Shown piece by piece: positions 57,407-64,000 of a DNA stretch of 64,000 bases. Within the stretch, counting starts at the first letter, position 1. Every line of letters begins with the position of its first letter. Source of the DNA: Leifsonia sp052114085 (lineage in GTDB: Bacteria > Actinomycetota > Actinomycetes > Actinomycetales > Microbacteriaceae); NCBI RefSeq assembly GCF_052114085.1, contig NZ_JBFREB010000001.1:1178001-1242000 (forward strand), given 5' to 3'. Below the pieces are notes generated by a model. It saw only the letters and a program-made list of their open reading frames with translations, ran no database searches and was not told the origin of the DNA. The position numbers and the translations under genes were made by a program.

Positions 57407-58239
57407 CAGACCGCCCCGGAGAGCTCACCATCGACGACCGGGCGGTGGCGGTGGCGGTCGCGCAGTTCGCGCCGGGGGAGGACCGCGTCCACAACCGGGA
57501 TGTCGTGGCCGGCCTGATCGCGGTCGCCGCGTCGCGGGGTGCACGACTCGTCGTGTTCCCCGAGTACTCCTCGTACTTCACAGACCCGCTCGGCCCGTCG
57601 TTCGCACGGAACGCCGAGCCGATCGAGGGTGAGTTCGTCGGCGGGCTCGCCGCCGCCGCCGGCGAGCACGGCGTGTTCGTCGTGGCTGGCCTCGTCGAGA
57701 AGACCGCCACGCCCCGCAAGTTCTCCAACACGCTTGTTGCGGTGGACCCGACCGGCGACGTCGTCGCGGTCTACCGCAAGCAGCACCTCTACGACGCGTT
57801 CGGCGCCCAGGAGTCGGAGTGGGTGGTCGCGGGCGACCTCGAGGAGCCGCAGACCTTCGAGGTGGACGGCATCGTCGTCGGTCTGCAGACCTGCTACGAC
57901 CTGCGCTTTCCCGAGGTCACCCGCCGGCTCGCCGACGCGGGCGCCGACCTCGTCGCGGTCCCGGCGGAATGGGTCCGCGGGCCGCTCAAAGAGCACCACT
58001 GGAACACACTGCTCGCCGCTCGCGCGATCGAGAACACGCTCTACATCGCCGCCGCCGACCATCCGCCGTCGATCGGTGTCGGCGCGAGCGCCGTGATCGA
58101 CCCGATGGGCGTGACGCTCGCCGGGCTCGGTGAGACGACGGGTGTGGCGCTCGCCGAAGTCTCTTCGGCGCGCATCCGCGAGGTGCGCGAGCGCAACCCC
58201 GCGCTACGGCTGCGACGGTACCGGGTCAGCCCGATCTGA
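57403..58239 (+). CDS. Carbon-nitrogen (nitrilase superfamily) hydrolase
   Basis: The 278-residue protein has the E-K-C triad: Glu in LVVFPEYSSYF near residue 49, Lys in VAVYRKQHLYDAFG near residue 126, and Cys in VGLQTCYDLRFPEVTRRLA near residue 166. The wording matches the Nit1/Nit2 branch, which includes deaminated glutathione amidase and omega-amidase. It acts on amides of small carboxylates in the cytosol. Its GTG overlaps the kinase stop by 4 nt. It may be the last enzyme of the pathway or a repair enzyme, such as an amidase removing side products of an aminotransferase (inference). Confidence 0.9.
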   Translation: MTDRPGELTIDDRAVAVAVAQFAPGEDRVHNRDVVAGLIAVAASRGARLVVFPEYSSYFTDPLGPSFARNAEPIEGEFVGGLAAAAGEHGVFVVAGLVEKTATPRKFSNTLVAVDPTGDVVAVYRKQHLYDAFGAQESEWVVAGDLEEPQTFEVDGIVVGLQTCYDLRFPEVTRRLADAGADLVAVPAEWVRGPLKEHHWNTLLAARAIENTLYIAAADHPPSIGVGASAVIDPMGVTLAGLGETTGVALAEVSSARIREVRERNPALRLRRYRVSPI

Positions 58240-58260
58240 GCGTCGCGATCCGTCCGCTTC

Positions 58261-59460
58261 TCAGCGGGCGCTGATCGAGGCGAGCCGCCGGGCCGCCTCC
58301 TCCAGCACGTCGACACGCTTGCAGAACGCGAATCGGACCAGGGCTGCGGTGCGCGTGGCGTACTCGTCGCGCGCGAACGCGCCGAGCGGTACCGCGACCA
58401 CGCCGGCGAGTTCGGGCAGCGTCCGGCACAGCTCGACCGCATCCGGGAACCCCAACGGCGCCGCATCCGCCACCACGAAGTAAGTCCCGTCGGACGGGAA
58501 CACGCCGAAGCCGGCCGCGCGCAGGCCGTCGGACAGCAGGTCGCGCTTGCGCGCGAGAGCGTCGGCAATGCCGGAGAAGTATGCGTCGGGCAGACGGAGT
58601 CCTATCGCGATCGCGGGCTGGAACGGGGCGCCGTTGACGTAGGTGAGGAACTGCTTCACCGCCAGCACCGCCGTGACCAGCTCCGCCGGAGCGGTCAGCC
58701 AGCCGACCTTCCAGCCGGTCGTGTTGAACGTCTTTCCGCCGGAGGAGATCGCGATGGTCCGGGCCCGTGCGCCGGGGAGCGTCTCGACGGCGATGTGTTC
58801 CGGCCCGAACGTCAGGTGCTCGTAGACGGAGTCGGTGACGATGATCGCGTCGTGCAGCTCGGCGAGCTCCACCACGGCGGTCAGGGTCTCCCGGTCGAGC
58901 ACCGCACCGGTCGGGTTGTGCGGGGTGTTGACCAGGATGACGCGCGTCCGGTCGTTGACGGTCGCGCGCAGCCGATCGAGATCGGGACGGAAGGCCGGCG
59001 GCTCAAGCGGGACGGTGCGGTGCACTCCTCCGGCGAGGGCGATGATCGCGCCGTACTCGTCGTAGTACGGCTCGAACGTGACCACTTCGTCGCCCGCCTC
59101 CAGCAGCGCGAGGAGCGTTGCGGCGATGCCCTCAGTCGCCCCCGCGGTGATGAGCACTTCGCGATCGGGGTCCAGCTCGACACCGTAGAAGCGACGTTGA
59201 TGCTCGGCGACGGCCACCCGGAGATCGGAGATGCCGATCCCCGGCGGGTACTGATTCTCGCCGTCGCGGATCGCGGCGACAGCTGCCTCCAGGACCTCGG
59301 CGGGCCCGTCTTCGTCCGGGAAACCCTGGCCCAGGTTGATGGCGCCGGTTCGCATGGCCAGGGAGCTCATCTCGGCGAAGATCGTCGGTCGCACGGTGCC
59401 GTCGGCGCCCAGGAGGCCCGCGCCGCCGGCGGCTCGGCGCCACGCTCCAGGAATCGTCAT
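58261..59460 (-). CDS. Class I aminotransferase, N-succinyldiaminopimelate aminotransferase (DapC)-like
   Basis: The 399-residue fold-type I protein shows INLGQGFPDEDGPAEVLEAA near residue 41, NQYPPGIGISDLR, AGATEGIAATLLALLE for phosphate binding, NTPHNPTGAVLDRE, VTDSVYEHLTFG, and the PLP lysine 243 in ISSGGKTFNTTGWKVGW. The wording is close to M. tuberculosis DapC (Rv0858c) and kynurenine aminotransferases. With dapD and dapE in this window using the succinyl route, DapC function is attractive but the family is broad. ATG 59460 has TAGCGT ending 6 nt upstream (leaderless). It converges on the nitrilase gene with a 21-nt gap and is divergent from the HtrA gene. Confidence 0.85.
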   Translation of the reverse strand: MTIPGAWRRAAGGAGLLGADGTVRPTIFAEMSSLAMRTGAINLGQGFPDEDGPAEVLEAAVAAIRDGENQYPPGIGISDLRVAVAEHQRRFYGVELDPDREVLITAGATEGIAATLLALLEAGDEVVTFEPYYDEYGAIIALAGGVHRTVPLEPPAFRPDLDRLRATVNDRTRVILVNTPHNPTGAVLDRETLTAVVELAELHDAIIVTDSVYEHLTFGPEHIAVETLPGARARTIAISSGGKTFNTTGWKVGWLTAPAELVTAVLAVKQFLTYVNGAPFQPAIAIGLRLPDAYFSGIADALARKRDLLSDGLRAAGFGVFPSDGTYFVVADAAPLGFPDAVELCRTLPELAGVVAVPLGAFARDEYATRTAALVRFAFCKRVDVLEEAARRLASISAR

Positions 59461-59605
59461 GGGACAACGCTACGGCCTTACTCGCGGCTGGCCCATCGGA
59501 TACGTTGTGGAGAGTCATCGACATGCAGAAGGTCGTCCACAGCATCGGCAAATAAAACGTCCAGGTTCGCGTCCCAAGCTGATCGTGCTTGGAAGGAGCA
59601 ACACC

Positions 59606-61321
59606 ATGACCGACACCCCGAACACCCCGGAGCCCGCGAAGCCCCAGCACGACGCCGACACCGACGCGGTCGTGGATGCTGCCGCCGGTTCCGAGCACAC
59701 CCCGGCCGCCGAGACGGCCGCCCCCGAGACCCCGGCCGCACCGCAGCCGACGGCCGAGCAGCCGACGGCTCAGCAGCCGACGGCTCAGCAGCCGACGGTG
59801 CCGCAGCCGACCGCGCAGCAGCCGACCGCGCAGCAGCCGACCGCGCAGCAGCCGACCGCGCAGCAGCCGACCGTGCCCGTGCAGCCCGCTGCCCACCACA
59901 CGCAGCCGACCCAGCCGGTGCAGCCTCAGCCGTACGGGCAGCCCTACGGCCAGCCGTACGGCCAGCAGCAGCCGCACTACGGCAACGGTTCGTTCGGGCA
60001 GCCCGCCGGCTACGGCCAGCAGCCCTACGCCGCCAATGGCCAGCCGCCCTACGCGACCGCGCCGGGTGCGACGACCACCACCGCCCCCGCGGGCAAGCCG
60101 GCCAAGCGCGGCAACTCCGGCCTCATCATCGCGACGCTCGCCATCGGCGCGCTGATCGGTGGAGTCGCCGGCGCCGGCGCAGGCGTGGGCATCTTCGCCG
60201 CCACGGACGCGGGCAACGCGACCATCAAGACCGTCTCGGGCCCACAGAACATCACGGTCAACGACGCCAACAACGCGAGCACCGTGACGGCTGTCGCCGC
60301 CAAGGCGTCTCCGAGCGTCGTCACCATCTCGGTGAGCGCATCCAGTTCGGGCGGCACCGGCTCCGGCATCGTCCTGAGCTCGGATGGCTACGTGCTCACC
60401 AACACGCACGTCGTGACCCTCGACGGGCAGGCCTCCAACGTCGCCGTCACGGTCACCGACAATGATGGCAAGATCTACACTGCCAAGATCGTGGGCACGG
60501 ATCCGACGACCGACCTGGCCGTCATCAAGCTCGACAACGCGTCCGGAATGACCCCGATCAGCTGGGGCGACTCCGGCAAGTTGAACGTCGGGAGCACCAC
60601 GATCGCCATCGGCGCACCGCTCGGGCTGTCCGGCACCGTCACCGACGGCATCGTCAGCGCCCTCAACCGCAGCATCAGCATCGCCTCTTCTGCTGCCCCG
60701 AAGGGCGACTCCAACAGCGGCGGCGGCAGCCAGAACCCGTTCAACTTCAACTTCCCCGACCAGGGCGGTTCCGGCTCGCAGCAGCCGCAGACGCAGAGTT
60801 CCGGCACGATCTCCCTTCCGGTGATCCAGACCGACGCGTCCATCAACCCGGGCAACTCCGGCGGCGCGCTGCTCAACAGCAAGGGCGAGCTGATCGGCGT
60901 GAACGTGGCGATCGCGAGTGCCGGCGGCACCAGCTCCGACGGCTCGCAGTCCGGCAGCATCGGTGTCGGCTTCGCCATCCCGTCCGATCTCGCCAAGCGC
61001 GTCTCGACCGAGATCATCAAGAACGGATCGGCGACGCACGGTCTGCTCGGGGCCTCCGTGGCCGACGCCAGCAGTGACAGCAAAGCCACCACGGTCGGCG
61101 CGCTCGTCAAGAGCGTCAGCGGCGGCGGAGCCGCGGCCGACGCGGGGCTCAAGGCGGGCGACGTCGTCGTCAACTTCAACGGCACCCCGATCACCGACGC
61201 CACCGACCTGACCGCGCAGGTACGCGCACAGGCCGCCGGCGCCAAGGCCGACGTCACGTTCATCCGCGACGGCCAGACCAAGACCGCGACGGTCACCCTG
61301 GGAACGCTCAAGGCGGAGTGA
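59606..61321 (+). CDS. HtrA/DegP-like membrane-anchored trypsin-type protease with PDZ domain
   Basis: The 571-residue protein has a long disordered Gln/Pro/Ala N-terminus, including tandem QPTAQ repeats (residues 47-90) and PYGQ repeats, one membrane helix (SGLIIATLAIGALIGGVAGA, residues about 171-195), and an exported protease domain. The triad is His268 in LTNTHVV, Asp303 in PTTDLAVIKL and Ser418 in NPGNSGGALL. A PDZ domain follows (VKSVSGGGAAADAGLKAGDVVVNFNGTPI, residues about 495-545). Such proteases degrade damaged proteins outside the membrane. ATG 59606 follows a strong GGAAGGAG. A Gly/Ser/Gln-rich insert (residues about 370-400) lies in a surface loop. A terminator follows. Confidence 0.93.
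   Translation: MTDTPNTPEPAKPQHDADTDAVVDAAAGSEHTPAAETAAPETPAAPQPTAEQPTAQQPTAQQPTVPQPTAQQPTAQQPTAQQPTAQQPTVPVQPAAHHTQPTQPVQPQPYGQPYGQPYGQQQPHYGNGSFGQPAGYGQQPYAANGQPPYATAPGATTTTAPAGKPAKRGNSGLIIATLAIGALIGGVAGAGAGVGIFAATDAGNATIKTVSGPQNITVNDANNASTVTAVAAKASPSVVTISVSASSSGGTGSGIVLSSDGYVLTNTHVVTLDGQASNVAVTVTDNDGKIYTAKIVGTDPTTDLAVIKLDNASGMTPISWGDSGKLNVGSTTIAIGAPLGLSGTVTDGIVSALNRSISIASSAAPKGDSNSGGGSQNPFNFNFPDQGGSGSQQPQTQSSGTISLPVIQTDASINPGNSGGALLNSKGELIGVNVAIASAGGTSSDGSQSGSIGVGFAIPSDLAKRVSTEIIKNGSATHGLLGASVADASSDSKATTVGALVKSVSGGGAAADAGLKAGDVVVNFNGTPITDATDLTAQVRAQAAGAKADVTFIRDGQTKTATVTLGTLKAE
59744..59875 (+). repeat. 15-bp tandem repeat in the HtrA N-terminal coding region
   Basis: About nine copies of a 15-nt unit encode QPTAE, QPTAQ, QPTAQ, QPTVP, four QPTAQ and QPTV. 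The four central copies (CAGCCGACCGCGCAG) are nearly identical, a sign of recent expansion and possible length variation between strains without frameshift. Confidence 0.9.
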
Positions 61322-61335
61322 CCCGTCCCCACGTC

Positions 61336-61369
61336 GGAAGGCCGTCCCGCACCTGCGGGGCGGCCTTCC
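61336..61369 (+). terminator. Terminator after HtrA gene
   Basis: Arms 61336-61351 and 61354-61369 pair over 16 bp with one G-U wobble and a tight centre, 15 nt after the stop. The following 190 nt up to the glycosyltransferase hold no gene; TAGGCT at 61523-61528 is a possible -10. Confidence 0.85.
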
Positions 61370-61558
61370 CTCGTGCGGTGCCCGTACCCGGCAACGGAGG
61401 AGAACGTCTCGCGTCGGCTGGCGATATGTCGGGAACGGAGGAAGTGCGGGCCCCCGAGACGGCAGGTCTCCTCCCGTTCAGCGACCAGGGCGGCTCCCGG
61501 GATCGTCGCAGGGGCCGGCTGATAGGCTCGTCGCCGACCCGCTACACCGAAGGATCAG

Positions 61559-62602
61559 ATGCCGGACGACACCGTGAACACCCTGCCGGGTGTCTCGTAC
61601 GTGATGCCCGTCCTCAACGAGGTCACCCACGTCCGGGCCGCTGTCGACAGTCTTCTCGGCCAGGACTACGCCGGGCCGTTCGAGGTCACGATCGCCCTCG
61701 GGCCGAGCATGGACGGCACGACCGAGCTGGTGGAAGAGCTGGCCTCGGTCGACGACCGCATCCGTGTCGTCGACAACGTGGTCGGCTCCACCCCGGCCGG
61801 GCTCAACCTGGCGATCCGCGAGTCGCGGTACCCCGTGGTGATCCGGGTGGACGCGCACAGCGTCCTGCCGCCCGACTACGCGCGCATCGCGGTCGAGACG
61901 ATCGTCGAGACCGGCGCCGACAACGTCGGCGGCCTGATGGATGCGCAGGGCACCACCGATTTCGAGCGCGCGGTCGCGCGCGCATACGGCAGCCGCGTGG
62001 GCCTCGGCGGCACCAAACTCCACGTCGGCGGCGAGGCCGGAGCGGCCGAGACGGTCTACCTCGGCGTCTTCCGCCGCGACCGCCTGATCGAGGTCGGCCT
62101 CTTCGACGAAGAGATCAAGCGCGGCCAGGACTGGGAGCTCAACAGGCGCCTCCGGACCACCGGCGGCACGGTCTGGTTCACGCCCCGGCTGAAGGTCACC
62201 TACCGGCCGCGCCCCAACCTGTACCGGCTCGCTCGCCAGTTCTTCTCGACCGGCATCTGGCGCGGCGAGCTCGCCCGGCGCTTCCCCGCCTCCAACGGGC
62301 TCCGCTACTTCGCGCCTCCCGTGATGGTGATCGGCGTCGCCGTCGGCACACTGCTCGGCCTGGGCGGGATCGTGCAGGCGATCCTCGGCGCGGCACCGTG
62401 GCTGCTCTGGGGCTTCGCCATCCTGGCGCTGTACATCGTCATCGTGGTCGTGTCCGCACTGCTCTGGGGCCGCCGCGACGGTTTTCGCCCGTTCCTGTGG
62501 TTTCTCGTAGTCTTGCCGTGCATCCACTTCAGCTGGGGGGTCGGTTTCGTGCTCGGATACCTGTCGCTCACCCGCAACATCACCGCCCACACGGGAAGGT
62601 AG
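61559..62602 (+). CDS. Family 2 glycosyltransferase with C-terminal membrane helices
   Basis: The 347-residue protein has a GT-A domain: VSYVMPVLNEVTHVRAAVDSLLGQDY near residue 12, VDNVVGSTPAGLNLAIRESRY, the metal site VIRVDAHSVLPPDYA near residue 97, and FDEEIKRGQDWELNRRLRTTGG for acceptor binding. Three membrane helices follow (residues about 240-335). It resembles polymer-forming GT2 enzymes such as succinoglycan or cell-wall glycan transferases. ATG 61559 follows an AAGGA site. It opens a cluster with a CDP-alcohol phosphotransferase 2 nt downstream and another GT2, probably for a surface glycopolymer. Confidence 0.88.
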   Translation: MPDDTVNTLPGVSYVMPVLNEVTHVRAAVDSLLGQDYAGPFEVTIALGPSMDGTTELVEELASVDDRIRVVDNVVGSTPAGLNLAIRESRYPVVIRVDAHSVLPPDYARIAVETIVETGADNVGGLMDAQGTTDFERAVARAYGSRVGLGGTKLHVGGEAGAAETVYLGVFRRDRLIEVGLFDEEIKRGQDWELNRRLRTTGGTVWFTPRLKVTYRPRPNLYRLARQFFSTGIWRGELARRFPASNGLRYFAPPVMVIGVAVGTLLGLGGIVQAILGAAPWLLWGFAILALYIVIVVVSALLWGRRDGFRPFLWFLVVLPCIHFSWGVGFVLGYLSLTRNITAHTGR

Positions 62603-62604
62603 GC

Positions 62605-63423
62605 ATGACCGCACCGGGACCCGCGGCGCACGGCGCCCGTCCGACGTCGATCGCCGAACTCAGGGCGGTTGCGCAACCCCCCGAGGTGCGCGGACGCCGC
62701 AACGCCGAACACTGGACGGCCTCGCTGTATCTGCGGAACCTGTCACCGTACCTGACGTGGATCCTGCTGAAGACCTCGATCTCGGCCAACGGTGTGACCG
62801 GGCTGATGATTCTGACCGGATGGGCCACCGCCGCCTCCCTGCTGATCCCCGGAATCGGGGGTGCGGCCTTTGCGCTCGTCCTCGGACAACTGCAGATGCT
62901 GGTGGACTGCTGCGACGGGGAGGTTGCGCGCTGGCGCGGGACGTCGTCGCCTGCGGGCATCTTCCTGGACAACGTCGGTCACTACTCGACGGAGACCCTC
63001 ATCGCGATCGCGCTCGGCATCCGCGCGGCGGGCTACCCGTTCGAGGCGCCGCAGGACTACCTGTGGACAAACCTCGGCACCCTGCTCGCTCTGGTGATCG
63101 TGCTCAACAAGGCACTCAACGACATGGTGCGCGTCGCTCGCGCGAACGCCGGGCTGCCCAAGCTCGCCGACACGCAGTCCGAGTACGCACCCACCCACGG
63201 TGTCGTGGCGACGCTGCGCCGCGCGGCCCGCTTCCTGCCATTCCACCGGCTCTATCACTCGGTCGAGCTGACCATCCTCATCTTCATCTTCGCCATCGTC
63301 GGTCTTTTCATCGGCGCGACGCTGGCCGACCGCATCCTGCTCGTCGCGCTCGTTCCGCTGTCGCTCCTGGCGCTCGTCGGGCATTTCGTGACGATCATGG
63401 CGTCGCGGCGGGTCCGTGGCTGA
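62605..63423 (+). CDS. CDP-alcohol phosphatidyltransferase family protein with altered fourth Asp
   Basis: The 272-residue protein has about five or six membrane helices and the CDP-alcohol phosphotransferase motif: Asp101, Asp104-Gly105, Ala108-Arg109, Gly118, Asp122. The fourth, catalytic Asp of the D-x3-D ending is His126 (LDNVGH). These enzymes transfer a phospho-alcohol from a CDP donor to a lipid or sugar. In such GT2 clusters, members may build phosphodiester-linked cell-wall polymers. The His change is notable, because this position is proposed as catalytic base; His could still serve. ATG 62605 is 2 nt after the GT2 stop; the next gene overlaps by 8 nt. Confidence 0.85.
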   Translation: MTAPGPAAHGARPTSIAELRAVAQPPEVRGRRNAEHWTASLYLRNLSPYLTWILLKTSISANGVTGLMILTGWATAASLLIPGIGGAAFALVLGQLQMLVDCCDGEVARWRGTSSPAGIFLDNVGHYSTETLIAIALGIRAAGYPFEAPQDYLWTNLGTLLALVIVLNKALNDMVRVARANAGLPKLADTQSEYAPTHGVVATLRRAARFLPFHRLYHSVELTILIFIFAIVGLFIGATLADRILLVALVPLSLLALVGHFVTIMASRRVRG

Positions 63424-64000
63424 GCAGCCCGCGGTCGCGGTCGTCGTGCTCACGCAGGGCACGCGACCCGTCGAACTGCGGCGGGGGCTGGAGTCGGTGC
63501 TCGCGCAACAGGGCGTCGTCACCGACGTCGTCGTCGTCGGCAACGGCTGGGACCCGGCCACCGCCGACCCGGCACTGCCCGCGGGTGTTCGCGCCCTCGC
63601 GCTGCCCGAGAACGTCGGCATTCCGGCCGGCCGTAACGCCGGCGTCCCGCTGGTGTCGGGGGAGTGGCTCTTCTTCCTCGACGACGACGCGGACATCCCC
63701 TCCGCCACGTTCCTCGCCGACGCGGTTGCGAAGCTGCGCGCAGACCCCAGCATCGGCATGCTGCAGCCGCGGCTGCGCGTCCCCGACGGCGCGCCTGCTC
63801 CGCGCCGCTGGATACCGCGCATCCGAAAAGGGGACCCGGAGCGCTCGAGCAACGTGTTCGCCGTACTCGAGGCGGTGATCGTGCTGCCGCGCGATGTCTT
63901 CGAGCGCGCGGGAGGCTGGGCGGCGCCGTTCTTCTACGCGCACGAGGGCATCGACCTGGCCTGGAAGGTGTGGGACCAGGGGAAGCGCGTCTGGTACGCG
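63416..64000 (+). CDS. Family 2 glycosyltransferase, partial (3' end outside window)
   Basis: The frame from GTG 63416 is open to the window edge (195 codons). It starts VAEQPAVAVVVLTQGTRP, has the GT2 wording LRRGLESVLAQQG, VVVVGNGWDP, LPENVGIPAGRNAGV, and the metal site WLFFLDDDADIPSATFL near residue 85, then AGGWAAPFFYAHEGIDLAWK near the end. This is a rhamnosyl/galactofuranosyl-like GT2 of cell-wall polysaccharides. It overlaps the CDP-alcohol phosphotransferase by 8 nt, so the three genes form an operon that continues beyond the window. Confidence 0.88.
   Translation, partial: MAEQPAVAVVVLTQGTRPVELRRGLESVLAQQGVVTDVVVVGNGWDPATADPALPAGVRALALPENVGIPAGRNAGVPLVSGEWLFFLDDDADIPSATFLADAVAKLRADPSIGMLQPRLRVPDGAPAPRRWIPRIRKGDPERSSNVFAVLEAVIVLPRDVFERAGGWAAPFFYAHEGIDLAWKVWDQGKRVWYA

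Noticed and set aside
61370..61558. A short open frame from ATG 61426 into the glycosyltransferase region
   Set aside because: It runs out of frame through the glycosyltransferase, has no family features, and the region looks like promoter/leader sequence.

Overview
The window is about 70% G+C and reads as the chromosome of a Gram-positive actinobacterium, most likely family Microbacteriaceae (Leifsonia-like). This rests on protein style, a mycobacterium-like run of AdnA/AdnB, NudC, UvrD2-like, DUF2342, Lon/PDZ and UPF0182 genes, DUF3107 and DUF3117 proteins, and many leaderless gene starts. I see no phage, insertion sequence, CRISPR array or rRNA. The assignment is inference from reading; no database search was possible.

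Layout. 1-9.3 kb: the end of a MocR-type regulator, a TetR regulator, a VOC protein, then rpsO and pnp. The last two are often neighbours but are separated here by a secreted GH43 enzyme, an LtrA/VanZ divergent pair and a fructosamine-kinase-like gene. 9.4-13.6 kb: an Lrp regulator divergent from a three-gene 2-oxoacid dehydrogenase operon (E1 alpha, E1 beta, E2). 13.6-21.3 kb: dapD and dapE sharing a very compact divergent promoter, a PIG-V-like membrane protein, DUF3117, an O-methyltransferase, TatB, a sugar-type MFS carrier and a PLP decarboxylase/lyase. 21.4-28.7 kb: an overlapping Mrp / DUF1003 / MgtE_N-CBS operon, a stress-type membrane protein, a proline aminopeptidase, a PHP phosphoesterase and a secreted coiled-coil muralytic protein.

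28.8-48.9 kb: a housekeeping and DNA-repair block whose order resembles Mycobacterium tuberculosis Rv3211 to Rv3193c: DEAD helicase, ferritin-like protein, DUF3107, AdnA and AdnB, an aminoglycoside-phosphotransferase-like protein, NudC, UvrD2-like helicase, an orphan ThiF/cyclodehydratase-like protein, DUF2342, a Lon/PDZ protease and UPF0182. 49-52.1 kb: two convergent ROK regulators around an orphan GH3 C-terminal-like domain, then an initiator tRNA gene.

52.2-58.2 kb: the most unusual part, a run of seven overlapping genes. They encode a response-regulator receiver fused to a PIG-L deacetylase, an ATP-grasp ligase, a PHP phosphoesterase, a 52-residue membrane peptide, a stand-alone receiver, a membrane PAS histidine kinase and a nitrilase-family amidohydrolase. 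The set looks like a small-molecule deacetylase/ligase/phosphoesterase pathway wired to a two-component system. 58.3-64 kb: a DapC-like aminotransferase, an HtrA protease with a repetitive N-terminus, and the start of a surface-glycopolymer cluster (two GT2 glycosyltransferases and a CDP-alcohol phosphotransferase); the last gene runs off the window.

Two genome-style traits recur. Many genes have a TANNNT -10 hexamer ending exactly 6-7 nt before the start codon, the signature of leaderless mRNA, and divergent pairs interlock these hexamers. Several convergent gene junctions carry long near-perfect palindromes.
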